Assembly: GCA_022548915.1 (NCBI GenBank)
Contig: JAKZES010000044.1
Span: 1-46,859 of the forward strand
From: Verrucomicrobiaceae bacterium E54
GTDB lineage: Bacteria; Verrucomicrobiota; Verrucomicrobiia; Verrucomicrobiales; Akkermansiaceae
DNA: 46,859 nucleotides
Direction of reading: 5' to 3'
Below, one piece after another: positions 17,404 to 26,324 of this stretch; position 1 is the first letter of the stretch, and each line of letters begins with the position of its first letter. The translations under genes and the position numbers were made by a program. A model generated the notes under the pieces. The model was not told the origin of the DNA. It ran no database searches and worked only from the letters and a program-made list of their open reading frames with translations.

Positions 17404-17727
17404 TCACCCAAAGAACAGGACCAACACGCTGAAAAGAATCACCGGCAGCCCGCCGACAACCGCGAAAGTCATGAGCATCGCGGCCACCGCTGAAGTCGTG
17501 GGCTTGTTAAAGAGCCGGTCACCACAATCCTCGCACTGATCAAACACAGCCCCGAAGCCATACAGGAAGATCCGGACCACCCATCCGTAGAGCAGCATCC
17601 GGCTCATCGACATCTTGGGAAAACGCCGATCGACGTGAGAAATCCGCCGACCACCACAGACCCGGCAGCCGTCGATACGGCCATCCAGGGATGACGGTGC
17701 GGCCTTCGGTGTCTCGTAGGGGTTCAT
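17404..17727 (-). CDS. Small zinc-ribbon-like membrane protein
   Basis: 107 aa. It starts MNPYETPKAAP, a start common in small Planctomycetes/Verrucomicrobia membrane proteins. It has two CxxC pairs (CRVCGG and CEDCGD) that could form a zinc ribbon, and hydrophobic segments at about 55-70 and 85-105. The longer open frame upstream overlaps the alpha/beta hydrolase gene and is not coding. Function unknown. Confidence 0.6.
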   Translation of the reverse strand: MNPYETPKAAPSSLDGRIDGCRVCGGRRISHVDRRFPKMSMSRMLLYGWVVRIFLYGFGAVFDQCEDCGDRLFNKPTTSAVAAMLMTFAVVGGLPVILFSVLVLFFG

Positions 17728-17741
17728 TCGGCAAGCCTTAC

Positions 17742-18605
17742 CTATTCCCGCGCCGCCAGCCACTCCCGGGCCTCCCGCCGCCAGCGGCTCTGGCGGTGCA
17801 TCCAGCGATCGGTGTGCGGATGGACCACCTTGCCCTCGGGGATCTCGAAGATTTCGGCGACCGGAGGCTTGAGGAAGGTGAAGTCGGCCATTTCGAGATG
17901 TTCTCGAAGAAAGTCGTTGCCGATGCCGGTCACCAGCACCGGGCGGCCCTTGATGCGCGCCAATCGCTTCAATGCCGATTCCCGGTCGTCCTCCGGATAG
18001 CCCCACAGCCTCTCCCCATCGAAATGGTCATGCGCGATCAGCCCTTTCCAGAATCCCGCGATCTCATCATCCGCGAGACCGATGTAGCTGGTCGCGATCG
18101 CCCCCCGCGAGAACCCGCAGAGCCAGACCTGCTTCGGGTCGCCGCCGAACTCCCGGCAGATCCTCGGGAGGTTCACCTTGCCGTAGTCGATCGTCGCCTG
18201 ACGGTCACCCCACCACTGCAGCGCATTACGTTTCCCGCCCTTCTCGATGTAGGGCATCGATACCCAGATGAAGCCCTTCCCGCCGGTCAGGCCGTAGCCA
18301 AGGTTGGCGTCCTTCACCTCGCCGGTCGATCCGCTCGCCGGATGGCGGTTGCCGGTGTATTCGACCATCACCGGATATGTCCCGCCCGGCTTCCAGTCGA
18401 TCGGAAGGTAGAGTGCGTGGTAAACCCCGGTTCCCTCGTATTCGGGGGCCTGTTGACGCACCCGACATCCGGCGGCAGGTGTTCCGCCGGTCATTTCGGG
18501 CGTCACGAGGTCCGGTTCCCCCGGGATTGCATCGCCTTCGGAAGCCCCGGCCAAGTGGGCGACCAGGAGTGCTGCGATGGCGAGCGTTGTGATTCTCCGG
18601 CCCAT
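17742..18605 (-). CDS. Secreted alpha/beta hydrolase
   Basis: 287 aa with an N-terminal signal peptide (RRITTLAIAALLVAHLAGA). The nucleophile elbow is CGFSRGA with Ser166; the acid and His are probably in the VTGIGNDFL and VHPHTDRW segments. The arrangement resembles secreted feruloyl-esterase/PHB-depolymerase-like hydrolases. Expected location is the periplasm or outside; substrate unknown. The sulfatase lies just upstream on the same strand (429 bases away, with one small gene between), which suits a role in polysaccharide or ester breakdown, but this is inference. Confidence 0.7.
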   Translation of the reverse strand: MGRRITTLAIAALLVAHLAGASEGDAIPGEPDLVTPEMTGGTPAAGCRVRQQAPEYEGTGVYHALYLPIDWKPGGTYPVMVEYTGNRHPASGSTGEVKDANLGYGLTGGKGFIWVSMPYIEKGGKRNALQWWGDRQATIDYGKVNLPRICREFGGDPKQVWLCGFSRGAIATSYIGLADDEIAGFWKGLIAHDHFDGERLWGYPEDDRESALKRLARIKGRPVLVTGIGNDFLREHLEMADFTFLKPPVAEIFEIPEGKVVHPHTDRWMHRQSRWRREAREWLAARE

Positions 18606-18617
18606 CCCGACCGCATC

Positions 18618-18971
18618 CTAGATGCCGGGATGATCTTCGGGCGGACCCGGAGGCATGACGGTCGATTCGTTCTCCCCTCGAGCGGCCGAGCCACAGCAGT
18701 CTCCCTTGAGCACCAGCCAAATGCCGGCGGCCACGGCCCCGAGCAAAAGCACACCCCCGAGCGAAACACCCGCAGGATGTTCGCGGGCGATTTTTCCCGC
18801 CCGCTCAACCCCTTCCCGGGCATAGTCGCGACTGTTGCGGAGCGCATCGGGAAGCGTGTGCCGGCCCGCATGGGTGACGAGGTGCTTCACGTCGTGTTGC
18901 AGGCTCGAAATGTCGTCGCGCACCCGCGAAAGCAGGTCGGCGGCCCGTTTGTCATCGATAATCTTGTCCAT
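18618..18971 (-). CDS. DUF883/YqjD-like membrane protein
   Basis: 117 aa. The N-terminal 65 residues are helical and charged (LLSRVRDDISSLQHDVKHLV). Then comes AREHPAGVSLGGVLLLGAV with one transmembrane helix, and a short polar tail starting CCG. This layout (amphipathic helix plus C-terminal anchor) resembles the ElaB/YqjD family, which associates stationary-phase ribosomes with the membrane in E. coli. Assignment is by layout, not strong identity. Confidence 0.55.
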   Translation of the reverse strand: MDKIIDDKRAADLLSRVRDDISSLQHDVKHLVTHAGRHTLPDALRNSRDYAREGVERAGKIAREHPAGVSLGGVLLLGAVAAGIWLVLKGDCCGSAARGENESTVMPPGPPEDHPGI

Positions 18972-19034
18972 GGTCTTTCCCTTTCCCTTCCACTCAACGC
19001 CAGCACCGGCGAGGTTTCAAGCGAGGTCCGCGGA

Positions 19035-20534
19035 TCAACGTCTCTTTTCCTCGACCGCACCACCCCCCGGCATTCGCAGCGGAAACACCGGGTTCTCGAT
19101 CATCTGTTCGCCAAGGATCTGCTCCGCCTTGCGGATCCATTCGGGCTGTTCCTCCGCAAGGTCCTTCGTCTCCCCCCGATCGGCCACCACATCGTAAAGT
19201 TGCCACTCCCCGGGCTTCTTCCGACTGAGCCCCAGGCGGATGGCCTTCATGTTTCCCATCATCACCGCACACTGCCCGCCGTAACCGGCGAAGGTCCAGA
19301 CCATCGGCTTGCGCGCCGGGGGCGTCTTCCCGCCCGTGATCACCGGCCATAGCGATTCGCCGTCGAGGTCATCGGGCGCATCAAGACCCGCCGCCTCACA
19401 CAGCGTCGGAAACCAATCGGCGAAGTAGCCCGGCGCATCGCTCACCGCACCGGCCTTCACCTCGCCCGGATAGCGGACGATCATCGGCACCCGCAGCCCT
19501 CCCTCGTAGACGCTACCCTTGTAGCTCCGCAGGTCGAGCGTGCTGTCGAAAAAAGTGGCATCCACCCCGCCGATGTGGAAATGCGTGCCCTTGGCCCCTT
19601 CGTGGGTGGTTCCGTTGTCCGAGGTGAAGACGACGATGGTTTCGTCCGCCACACCCGCCTTCTCCAGCGCCGCCATGACCCGGCCGACGTAGCGGTCGAG
19701 GTCGTGGATCATCGCCGCATAGCCTGCCCGCGGACGCGGATGGGGAAGATAGCCACACTGGCCGCGATAGACCTCGTCATCCCAATCTTCCGGGAACCGC
19801 TCGACCGCCTCCACCGGCGGGTGCATCGCGACATGCGGCTCGATGAAGGGCAGATAGAGAAAAAACGGCCGGTCCTTGTGATCGGCGATCCACTTCTCCG
19901 CCTCCTCGATCATGAGATACGGAGCATACCGCTCGCCCTGGTAGTCCTCGAGCTTCACCTCGCCCTCGGGCTTCTTGAGGTGTCCGGGCACCGGCTTCTT
20001 GTTGATCTCCACCCGCTCCCGGTTGCGCCACAGGTAGCGCGGAAAGAAACTATGGGCGACCGCCTGGCAGTTGTAGCCGAAGAACAGGTCGAAGCCCTGG
20101 TCGTTCGGATCCCCGGTGCTGCCGACCGGACCCAGGCCCCATTTGCCCATCGCGGCGGTGGCGTAGCCGGCATCGCGGAAGACCTCGGCGATCGTCAGGG
20201 CACCCGCCGAAATCGGGTGCTGACCTTCCTTGAATTCGGGAAATGCGACCTTTGCCTGACGATTCCCACGAATTTCGGCACGACCCAGGTGCTTGCCGGT
20301 CAGCAGCACGCAGCGCGACGGCGCACAGACCGGAGCTCCGCTGTAGTGCCTCGTGAAGCGGGTCCCCTCGACCGCCAGCCGATCGATGTTCGGCGTCGGG
20401 ATCTTTTCCTGCCCGTAGCAGCCGAGCTCGCCGTAGCCGAGGTCGTCGGCCAGAATAAAGACCACGTTGGGACGCTCAGCCGCCGGGGCAAATTCGAAAA
20501 ACGCGGCACAAATCAGCAAAATGGCTGTCCTCAT
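19035..20534 (-). CDS. Secreted arylsulfatase-family sulfatase
   Basis: 499 aa type I sulfatase with signal peptide (AILLICAAFFEFAPA). The formylglycine motif is CAPSR, with Cys70 as the residue converted by a formylglycine-generating enzyme. Metal ligands are in FILADDLGYG (near residue 30) and in FTSDNGTTHEG. The GTRFTRHYSGAPVCAPSRCV and GLRVPMIVRYPG blocks are typical of sulfatases acting on sulfated polysaccharides. It is probably exported and involved in sulfated glycan use, for which Verrucomicrobiota are rich in genes. No anaerobic maturase or FGE gene lies nearby. Confidence 0.9.
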   Translation of the reverse strand: MRTAILLICAAFFEFAPAAERPNVVFILADDLGYGELGCYGQEKIPTPNIDRLAVEGTRFTRHYSGAPVCAPSRCVLLTGKHLGRAEIRGNRQAKVAFPEFKEGQHPISAGALTIAEVFRDAGYATAAMGKWGLGPVGSTGDPNDQGFDLFFGYNCQAVAHSFFPRYLWRNRERVEINKKPVPGHLKKPEGEVKLEDYQGERYAPYLMIEEAEKWIADHKDRPFFLYLPFIEPHVAMHPPVEAVERFPEDWDDEVYRGQCGYLPHPRPRAGYAAMIHDLDRYVGRVMAALEKAGVADETIVVFTSDNGTTHEGAKGTHFHIGGVDATFFDSTLDLRSYKGSVYEGGLRVPMIVRYPGEVKAGAVSDAPGYFADWFPTLCEAAGLDAPDDLDGESLWPVITGGKTPPARKPMVWTFAGYGGQCAVMMGNMKAIRLGLSRKKPGEWQLYDVVADRGETKDLAEEQPEWIRKAEQILGEQMIENPVFPLRMPGGGAVEEKRR

Positions 20535-20662
20535 GACGCTGAATCAATAGGCGGCTTGAACCGGACCCGTCCATCATCGATATTTCGAGGGCACCGACGT
20601 TCGTGAGGTAACCTTCCGCCATCAACCCGCGTATCCCTGATACAAGCACCTCTCTCCCACCC

Positions 20663-21601
20663 ATGAAACGCACTCCGATCCTGATCGCCGCCGTCCTCGT
20701 CCTCGTCGCGGGGGTCATCGCCATCGCCATGACCCAACGTGGCGGTGAAGCCGGAAAGAACGCTTCCGGAAGCACTCCGCCCCCGCGCGACGGCTCGAGT
20801 GCCGGGACACAAGGGGGCTTCCAGCCGAACGGCGCCGCCAAGGCCGCACCCCGCACCGAGCGGAAAAGCGATGATCGCGAACTGGTCGAAGAATATGGCG
20901 ACGCCCGCACCAAGCTCGCCCGCAACGTCTCCGAAAATGTGGTCGGCCTGCTCGACGACGTGATCGGGATGGGCGAGATGGTGGCCAGCGGTTCAGGCCC
21001 GGACTGGGGCCGCGGCGACTGGCAGATGCGGCGGATCCTCCGGGGCACCGAGATCGAGCTCACGGACGCGCAGAAGGAGCAGGCCGAGGCCCTCTTGGCC
21101 GACCACCGGCAGCGGGAACTCCAGCGGACCAAGGATGCCGTCACGCAACTCCGCGAGGACCCGGTGCCGCTGATGCGGATGCTGCTGGCCGGCGACGCCC
21201 GCTCCCGCGAGGAACTCAGCGAGGCCGACTACGCCGCGCTCCAGCAGGCCAATGCCGACGCCCTCGGCGACATCATCAACCCGCTCGACCGCAACAATTT
21301 CCGCGGCGGCAGCCCGATGGAGGACGAGGCGTTCCGCTCCGGCTTCCAGGCCATTCTCGATCCGGAACAGGCCACCGCCTTTCAGCAGGCGCAGGCGTCC
21401 CGCGAGGAAGAGGGCGGGAACGACGACCCGCCAAGCCGCACCGACATCACCCAGATGCCGGTGATGTCCCTCGAATCCGCCGACGAGGCGATCCGCTCGA
21501 CCCGCCAGATGACCACCGGCTTCAAGCAGGTCATGGAAGGCATGGGCAACCTCGGCCCGATCCTCGAGCAGCAACGCCGCGCCCGCGAGGGCGAGGAGTA
21601 G
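20663..21601 (+). CDS. Hypothetical signal-anchored protein
   Basis: 312 aa starting MKRTPILIAAVLVLVAGVIAIAM, a clear signal anchor. A Gly/Ser/Pro-rich linker (about residues 30-65) is followed by a long, Glu/Gln/Arg-rich helical domain (LTDAQKEQAEALLADHRQRE; DALGDIINPLDRNNFRGG). The C-terminal helix is GFKQVMEGMGNLGPILEQQ. No family recognised. It stands alone between the divergent sulfatase and the convergent queD gene. Confidence 0.7.
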   Translation: MKRTPILIAAVLVLVAGVIAIAMTQRGGEAGKNASGSTPPPRDGSSAGTQGGFQPNGAAKAAPRTERKSDDRELVEEYGDARTKLARNVSENVVGLLDDVIGMGEMVASGSGPDWGRGDWQMRRILRGTEIELTDAQKEQAEALLADHRQRELQRTKDAVTQLREDPVPLMRMLLAGDARSREELSEADYAALQQANADALGDIINPLDRNNFRGGSPMEDEAFRSGFQAILDPEQATAFQQAQASREEEGGNDDPPSRTDITQMPVMSLESADEAIRSTRQMTTGFKQVMEGMGNLGPILEQQRRAREGEE

Positions 21602-21668
21602 GCAGGGTCGGGGCTCAGGACCGACCGGCAAGCCATGCCAGTGGACGGGCGGAACGCTCGCCCCCACC

Positions 21669-22034
21669 TCAGAACTCCCCGCGGAAGACGCAGCTCGAAA
21701 TCGGCGTCTCGTAGATCTCGATCTCGGCAAGGCCGGGAAGGTCCCCCTCGAGCTTGCGCCAAAACCATGCGGCCAGACGCTCGATCGTCGGGCTTTCGAG
21801 GCCCTCGATGTCATTCAAGTACGCGTGGTCGAGCCGATCGAGATGCGGCTTCATCGCATCCGAGATCCGCTTGTGATCGTAAACCCAGCCGATCGACTCA
21901 TCGACCTCTCCCTCGACCGTGATCTTCAGCCGGAAGGTATGGCCGTGCATCTGCCGGCACTTGTGGTCCTCCGGCAGGGTCGGCAGTGTGTGGGCCGCCT
22001 CGAAGGTGAACTCCTTGCTCAGTCTCGCGCGCAT
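21669..22034 (-). CDS. queD: 6-carboxytetrahydropterin synthase family protein (QueD-like)
   Basis: 121 aa from the ATG giving MRARLSKEFTFEAAH. Family reaction: 7,8-dihydroneopterin triphosphate to 6-carboxy-tetrahydropterin in queuosine/7-deazaguanine biosynthesis. Zinc ligands are His15, His30 and His32 (MHGHTF); the catalytic Cys is Cys26 (KCRQMHGH). LDHAYLND and YETPISS match the family's active-site Asp/His and Glu. The open frame extends 26 codons further upstream but with non-conserved sequence. No queC/queE neighbours are in the window, so a pterin-synthase role cannot be excluded. Confidence 0.85.
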   Translation of the reverse strand: MRARLSKEFTFEAAHTLPTLPEDHKCRQMHGHTFRLKITVEGEVDESIGWVYDHKRISDAMKPHLDRLDHAYLNDIEGLESPTIERLAAWFWRKLEGDLPGLAEIEIYETPISSCVFRGEF

Positions 22035-22129
22035 CGCGTCGACACGCTGACAGCCACCCCGGCCCATCGCAAGCCCCGCGGTCGCTCGGTGCTTGCCCAC
22101 CGCCACGCCCACCCATAAAAGCGGGGCCC

Positions 22130-22900
22130 ATGCCGAAGCCGCGAGCCACCCTGCTGATACCCAGCTACAACACGGGGAGCATCCTGCGGCGGACGGTCGA
22201 GGACGCCCTCGCCACCGGCCTGCCGGTGCGGGTGGTGATCGATGGGTCGACCGATGGCTCGGAAGCCGGGCTCGAATCCCTCACCGGCGACCTCGTTGTC
22301 CATCGCCTGCCCGAAAACCAGGGCAAGGGCGCCGCCGTCCTCCACGGCTTGCGTGAAGCCCTCGCCGAAGGCTTCAGCCACGCGCTCTGCATGGATGCCG
22401 ACGGCCAGCACCCCACGGCTTCCGTGCCCGGCTACGTCGAGATCATGAATCAACATCCCGAAGCCGCGGTTTTCGGGTGCCCGGTCTTCGATGCATCCGC
22501 CCCGGCCCTCCGGGTCGAAGGACGCAAGGTGTCCAACTTCTGGGCCAACCTCGAAACGCTCGGCTGGGGCATCGACGACTCGCTCTTCGGCATGCGGCTC
22601 TATCCGATCGCCGCTCTCATCGAAGCCCTCGAACAAACCCACTTCGCCCGTCGCTTCGACTTCGATCCGGAGGTCGCCGTCCGCCTCGCCTGGAAAGGGG
22701 TGCCCATCGTCAACCTACCGACACCGGTCCGCTACCTCAGCGAGGACGAGGGCGGCGTGTCGCAGTTCCGCTACCTGCGCGACAACACCTTGCTGACCTG
22801 GATGCACATCCGGCTGTTTTTCGGCTTCGTCGCCCGCCTGCCGCATCTCGCGACCCGCGGAGAGAACCCCCTTCTTCATCTCAGCCCACCGCAGCCATGA
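22130..22900 (+). CDS. Family 2 glycosyltransferase
   Basis: 256 aa cytoplasmic or membrane-associated GT-A enzyme. It has the nucleotide-sugar binding start LLIPSYNTGSILRRTV, VVIDGSTDGS, ENQGKGAAVLHG and the DxD-type MDADGQHP (Asp89, Asp91). The C-terminal part (DFDPEVAVRLAWKGVPIVNL, DNTLLTWMHIRLFFGFVARL) resembles, from memory, the GT2 proteins found in aryl-polyene-type lipid clusters. Its stop overlaps the methyltransferase start (ATGA), so the two are translated together. Acceptor unknown. Confidence 0.85.
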   Translation: MPKPRATLLIPSYNTGSILRRTVEDALATGLPVRVVIDGSTDGSEAGLESLTGDLVVHRLPENQGKGAAVLHGLREALAEGFSHALCMDADGQHPTASVPGYVEIMNQHPEAAVFGCPVFDASAPALRVEGRKVSNFWANLETLGWGIDDSLFGMRLYPIAALIEALEQTHFARRFDFDPEVAVRLAWKGVPIVNLPTPVRYLSEDEGGVSQFRYLRDNTLLTWMHIRLFFGFVARLPHLATRGENPLLHLSPPQP

Positions 22901-23532
22901 ATGCGATCCACACCCACATCAAGCGCACCTCGGACGGCTTCTACATCAAGTCGAAGCTCAAGTCCGACCCGCTCTACGCGGCGGTGCTGGGCGAACTCGA
23001 AGGCTCCGACCTGCCACTGCTTGATCTCGGCTGCGGCCTCGGCCTGCTTGCGTTCTACCTGCGCGAACACGGCGTGCAGGTCCCGATCCACTCCTTCGAC
23101 TACGACGAGCGCAAGATCCAGGAGGCCACCCGGCTTGCGGCAGAGCGCGGCCTCGAGGGGCTCAGCTTCGCCTTCCACGACGCGCGGGAGGGGCTGCCGG
23201 AACACTCCGGCAACGTCACCATCCTCGACATTCTCCAGTTCTTCACCCCCGAGGAACTCCACACGCTGCTCACCCAGGCGGCGGAAAGCGTGGCTCCGGG
23301 CGGCAAGCTGGTCATCCGCTCGTGCATCCGCAACGACTCATGGCGCTTCAAGGCCACCGTCGCCGGGGACCTGCTCGCGAAGGCGACCTTCTGGATGAAG
23401 GCGGCACCCACCCATTACCCGACAGCGGAGGACTTCCACCGCTCGCTCGACCCCCACGGCGAGGTGACCATCTCACCCCTGTGGGGCGGCACTCCCTTCA
23501 ACAACCACCTGATCGTCCTCGAGAAGCCCTGA
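22897..23532 (+). CDS. Class I SAM-dependent methyltransferase
   Basis: 211 aa. SAM-binding motif LLDLGCGLG at residues 41-49, followed by HSFDYDERKIQEA (acidic ribose-binding position), VTILDILQFF and VAPGGKLVIRS. Coupled to the preceding GT2 by a 4-base ATGA overlap. The ORF is open upstream inside the GT2 gene, but this ATG gives the family start. Its last 60 bases overlap the convergent deacetylase gene. Context points to modification of a small lipid or polyene-like glycolipid, but the substrate is unknown. Confidence 0.82.
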   Translation: MNAIHTHIKRTSDGFYIKSKLKSDPLYAAVLGELEGSDLPLLDLGCGLGLLAFYLREHGVQVPIHSFDYDERKIQEATRLAAERGLEGLSFAFHDAREGLPEHSGNVTILDILQFFTPEELHTLLTQAAESVAPGGKLVIRSCIRNDSWRFKATVAGDLLAKATFWMKAAPTHYPTAEDFHRSLDPHGEVTISPLWGGTPFNNHLIVLEKP

Positions 23533-24705
23533 GGCTTTCAGCCGCTCGAGAACCTTCGCCAGAAGCTCCACGGACACCGGCGTGCCCTGGTGCATCAGGA
23601 GCACGTCGCCGTCCTCCAAATCATCGGTGAGCCGCGAGGTCATCTTTTCGACATCGGTCTCCACCGTGTCGAAAGCCCGCCGCGTCCATGCCACGACCTC
23701 CAGGCCGAGTTCGGACGTGACCGGATGGGTGAAGAAATTGCGGTGTCCCACCGGTGCCCGGAACCACCGCGGCGCCGAACCCGCCACCTCCTCGATCGCC
23801 CTCTGGCAGTCACTGATCTCGCGACGGGTCCTCATTGGGCCCGCGCACCACATGCTCGCCTGCGGATGGGTCATCGTGTGGTTCCCCAACTCGTGCCCGC
23901 GGGCCACGATCTCCCGCGCCAACTCCGGGAACTCTCGTACTTTCTCGCCAATCACGAAGAACACCGCCTTCGCTCCGAAGCGGTCGAGTTGCTCGAGAAA
24001 TTCGCGTGTGTCCTCGGCATCGGGTCCATCGTCGATCGTCAGCAGCACCCCCCTGCCCCGCACCCGGGTGGCCATCGGCCCGAAAAGCCGCGACTCCGGC
24101 CGGAACGTCCCCGATGCCCAGAGTCCGGCGACACCGGCACCGTAGAGCAATCCCCAGTACCAGCCGTGCCGCCACCAGATCCACGCCATGACGAGGTGGA
24201 CCCCCACCGCCAGGGCCGTCCGGAGCACGAGTCCGGCGGTGCCCGCGACCGCCATGGCGGACTTCCACGCCCATCCCAGCAGCCCCACGACCTGGAGGCC
24301 CAGAAAACCCAGCCAGACCCAGCCCGCCGAACGCGTGAGCCAGCCATCGGAATCGATCGCCCACGCCGACCATACCCCCAACACCAGCGCCCAGCACCAG
24401 AAGGCACCGCGGGGCGAACGCCGCCCGAACCCGAAGGACAGCACCTGGAGGCCGACGAAAAGCGCCGGCAACAGCCCGAGGCCCGCCAGCCAGGGACCAC
24501 CGATCCGCCACAAGCCATCGAAAAGCATCGCGGCGAGCACGGCCGGCACGAGAATGGCCAGCACGACCCACTCGACCCGGTGCAGCGCGGCAACCTCCGC
24601 GACCCGCACGGCGTCGCCTGCCGGCTCCTTCAGCCGGCCGCCGCAGACGCGGAACCATGGCGTCACCGCCCGGTTGTCACGCTCCTTCACCGTCTCGCGA
24701 CTCAT
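23473..24705 (-). CDS. Membrane polysaccharide deacetylase (NodB domain)
   Basis: 410 aa. The first roughly 200 residues hold about six hydrophobic segments (for example VEWVVLAILVPAVLAAMLFD). A NodB deacetylase domain follows: TIDDGP (Asp225/Asp226), NHTMTH (His276, His280 metal ligands), RAPVGHRN and the C-terminal LMHQG. It probably N- or O-deacetylates a glycan or glycolipid at the membrane. The ATG start overlaps the acyltransferase stop (ATGA), a two-gene operon. The open frame upstream of this ATG is shadow sequence. The 3' end overlaps the convergent methyltransferase by 60 bases. Confidence 0.85.
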   Translation of the reverse strand: MSRETVKERDNRAVTPWFRVCGGRLKEPAGDAVRVAEVAALHRVEWVVLAILVPAVLAAMLFDGLWRIGGPWLAGLGLLPALFVGLQVLSFGFGRRSPRGAFWCWALVLGVWSAWAIDSDGWLTRSAGWVWLGFLGLQVVGLLGWAWKSAMAVAGTAGLVLRTALAVGVHLVMAWIWWRHGWYWGLLYGAGVAGLWASGTFRPESRLFGPMATRVRGRGVLLTIDDGPDAEDTREFLEQLDRFGAKAVFFVIGEKVREFPELAREIVARGHELGNHTMTHPQASMWCAGPMRTRREISDCQRAIEEVAGSAPRWFRAPVGHRNFFTHPVTSELGLEVVAWTRRAFDTVETDVEKMTSRLTDDLEDGDVLLMHQGTPVSVELLAKVLERLKASGLLEDDQVVVEGSAAPQG

Positions 24706-25646
24706 TGCGTGCCCCCTTTCTCCCGGCGAAAGACCGGCTCGAAGACCGACCACTGCGGCCAATGGGGCCGGACGACTTTGAGAATCGCTTCCGCCCAGAC
24801 CTTCACCGCCGGATCCTCGCCGGGGCCTCGTTTCCTGGGGGGCAGTTCCAGCGGGGAAAAGACCTGCACCCGGTAGCGCCGCCAGCCGTCGCGCAGAATG
24901 AACAGCGGGAAAACCTCGGCCTTCGAGATCCGCGCCAGGACCAGCGGCCCCCGCGGCAGTTTCATCATCAACCCGTCCCCGACATCGACCTCCATCGCCG
25001 AGACCTCGAAGATCACCCGGTCGCCCTGCACCGCGACGACCTTGCCCTCGCCGAGCAGGCGCGCCAACTCCACCCCGAGCATCCCGTCGTCCATGTTGTA
25101 GAGCGACCGGAACTGCGGATTTTGCCGCTCCTTCTCCCTCAACTCGGCCTCGCGGATCCGCTGCAACTCGGGGTCGCGCTCGGGAGCTCGGACGGCATAA
25201 ACCGTGCGACCGAATCTCGAGGAGAACAACGGCGCCGCCATGTCGTAGTTGCCCATGTGGGCGGTGAGGATCAGGCATCCTTTCCCGGAGCTTGAGAGCT
25301 TCTCGAAGGAGTCGAGGCCCTCGATCACCCAGTCCACGTCGCCGGTCTTCGTTTCACAACGTAGCGCGTCGACGTAGGTCGCCGCGAAATTCCAGAACAC
25401 CCGATAGGCACCGAAGGAGACCCGCAGCCGCGACCATCCGGGAAAGAGCGCCCGGAGGTTGCCAAAAACGGCGCGGCGCTGCTCGCCGGCGATGACGAAG
25501 ATGATCGCCGTCCACATCGCCAGCAGCACCGGCTCGACAAACCACGGAGCGCTCTCCAGCCCGCGCATCAGAAAGCGCGTCGGGACGTCGCCATAGACCC
25601 CGAAGCGCTGCTTCCAGCCCGCCTTCTGCTGCTCCTCCAGGGCCAC
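24702..25646 (-). CDS. LpxL/HtrB-like lysophospholipid/lipid A acyltransferase
   Basis: 314 aa. One N-terminal hydrophobic segment (FVEPVLLAMWTAIIFVIAGE) precedes the acyltransferase motif HMGNYD (His130, Asp135). RSLYNMDDGMLGVELARLL and VVAVQGDRVIFE match the downstream LpxL-family blocks. It transfers a fatty acyl chain to a glycolipid at the inner-membrane face. The start is GTG; no better start is available. Coupled to the deacetylase downstream. Facing a GT2-methyltransferase pair, it may belong to one lipid-modification pathway. Confidence 0.82.
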   Translation of the reverse strand: MALEEQQKAGWKQRFGVYGDVPTRFLMRGLESAPWFVEPVLLAMWTAIIFVIAGEQRRAVFGNLRALFPGWSRLRVSFGAYRVFWNFAATYVDALRCETKTGDVDWVIEGLDSFEKLSSSGKGCLILTAHMGNYDMAAPLFSSRFGRTVYAVRAPERDPELQRIREAELREKERQNPQFRSLYNMDDGMLGVELARLLGEGKVVAVQGDRVIFEVSAMEVDVGDGLMMKLPRGPLVLARISKAEVFPLFILRDGWRRYRVQVFSPLELPPRKRGPGEDPAVKVWAEAILKVVRPHWPQWSVFEPVFRREKGGTQ

Positions 25647-25661
25647 CGGGCAAAGCGTGTT

Positions 25662-26222
25662 TCAATTGATCAGCTCCAGCACCCTGGCATCCAGGGTCGC
25701 GAAGGCATCGTCACCCATCACGCGCCCGTCCTCCGGATCCCAGCCGTCCGGCGGCTCCGGAAGGTCGATCCAACTACGGCATCCGCCGTATTTTTTCTCA
25801 TAGGGAAACACCCACGGCACCGGCAACCGCCTCACCAGCACGAGGGCGACATGAATGCTGCCGGAGGCCATCCCCTTGCCCTCCCAATCGAATCGCTGGC
25901 GCACGGTTTCCTCGGTCCAGATGTGATAGGGCTCGAGAGCCGCCACCTTGTCCCAGTCGGTCAACGTCTTCGCCCAGATCGCCTGGCAGTGATGGGTGAT
26001 CGTCACGTCCTCGCCCGGCTCCCACTCGGGCTGGGGATCGATCCTCCCCTCGCGCACGAACTGGTCCTGGTTGTGGAAGCGGGTCGGAAACAGGAAAAAG
26101 GACTCGGCCCCGAAGGAGAACCCCTCGCGGCCCTCGTGGATGCCCCCCTTCCTCAAAATGATCGCCTGCCGTCCGCTCGCCAGCGCGTCGCACACCACCT
26201 GCCACTCCTTGAATCCCTTCAT
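25662..26222 (-). CDS. DUF1802 family protein
   Basis: 186 aa soluble protein. The family start is visible: FKEWQVVCDALASGRQAIIL followed by RKGGIHEGREGF. Later conserved parts include SFFLFPTRFHNQ and the charged AALEPYHIWTEETVRQRF. Function is unknown in the family. It sits 15 bases upstream of the acyltransferase on the same strand and could be cotranscribed. Confidence 0.75.
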   Translation of the reverse strand: MKGFKEWQVVCDALASGRQAIILRKGGIHEGREGFSFGAESFFLFPTRFHNQDQFVREGRIDPQPEWEPGEDVTITHHCQAIWAKTLTDWDKVAALEPYHIWTEETVRQRFDWEGKGMASGSIHVALVLVRRLPVPWVFPYEKKYGGCRSWIDLPEPPDGWDPEDGRVMGDDAFATLDARVLELIN

Positions 26223-26324
26223 CGCGGAGGAAGCCTAGGGCGATCGCGCCGCCGCATCAATCCCTCCGAGTCCGACCTTTCCGCGCTTGGCACCCGGGCC
26301 GGCAATCCCTAGACACACGGCCCC

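Noticed and set aside
25354-25665. Alternative 103-codon frame overlapping the acyltransferase 5' end
   Set aside because: It is out of frame with the clear LpxL-family protein and has Gly/Arg-rich shadow composition.
26223-26324. SAM or other methionine riboswitch upstream of metX
   Set aside because: The 102-base leader shows no recognisable conserved core or clear multi-stem structure ending in a terminator.
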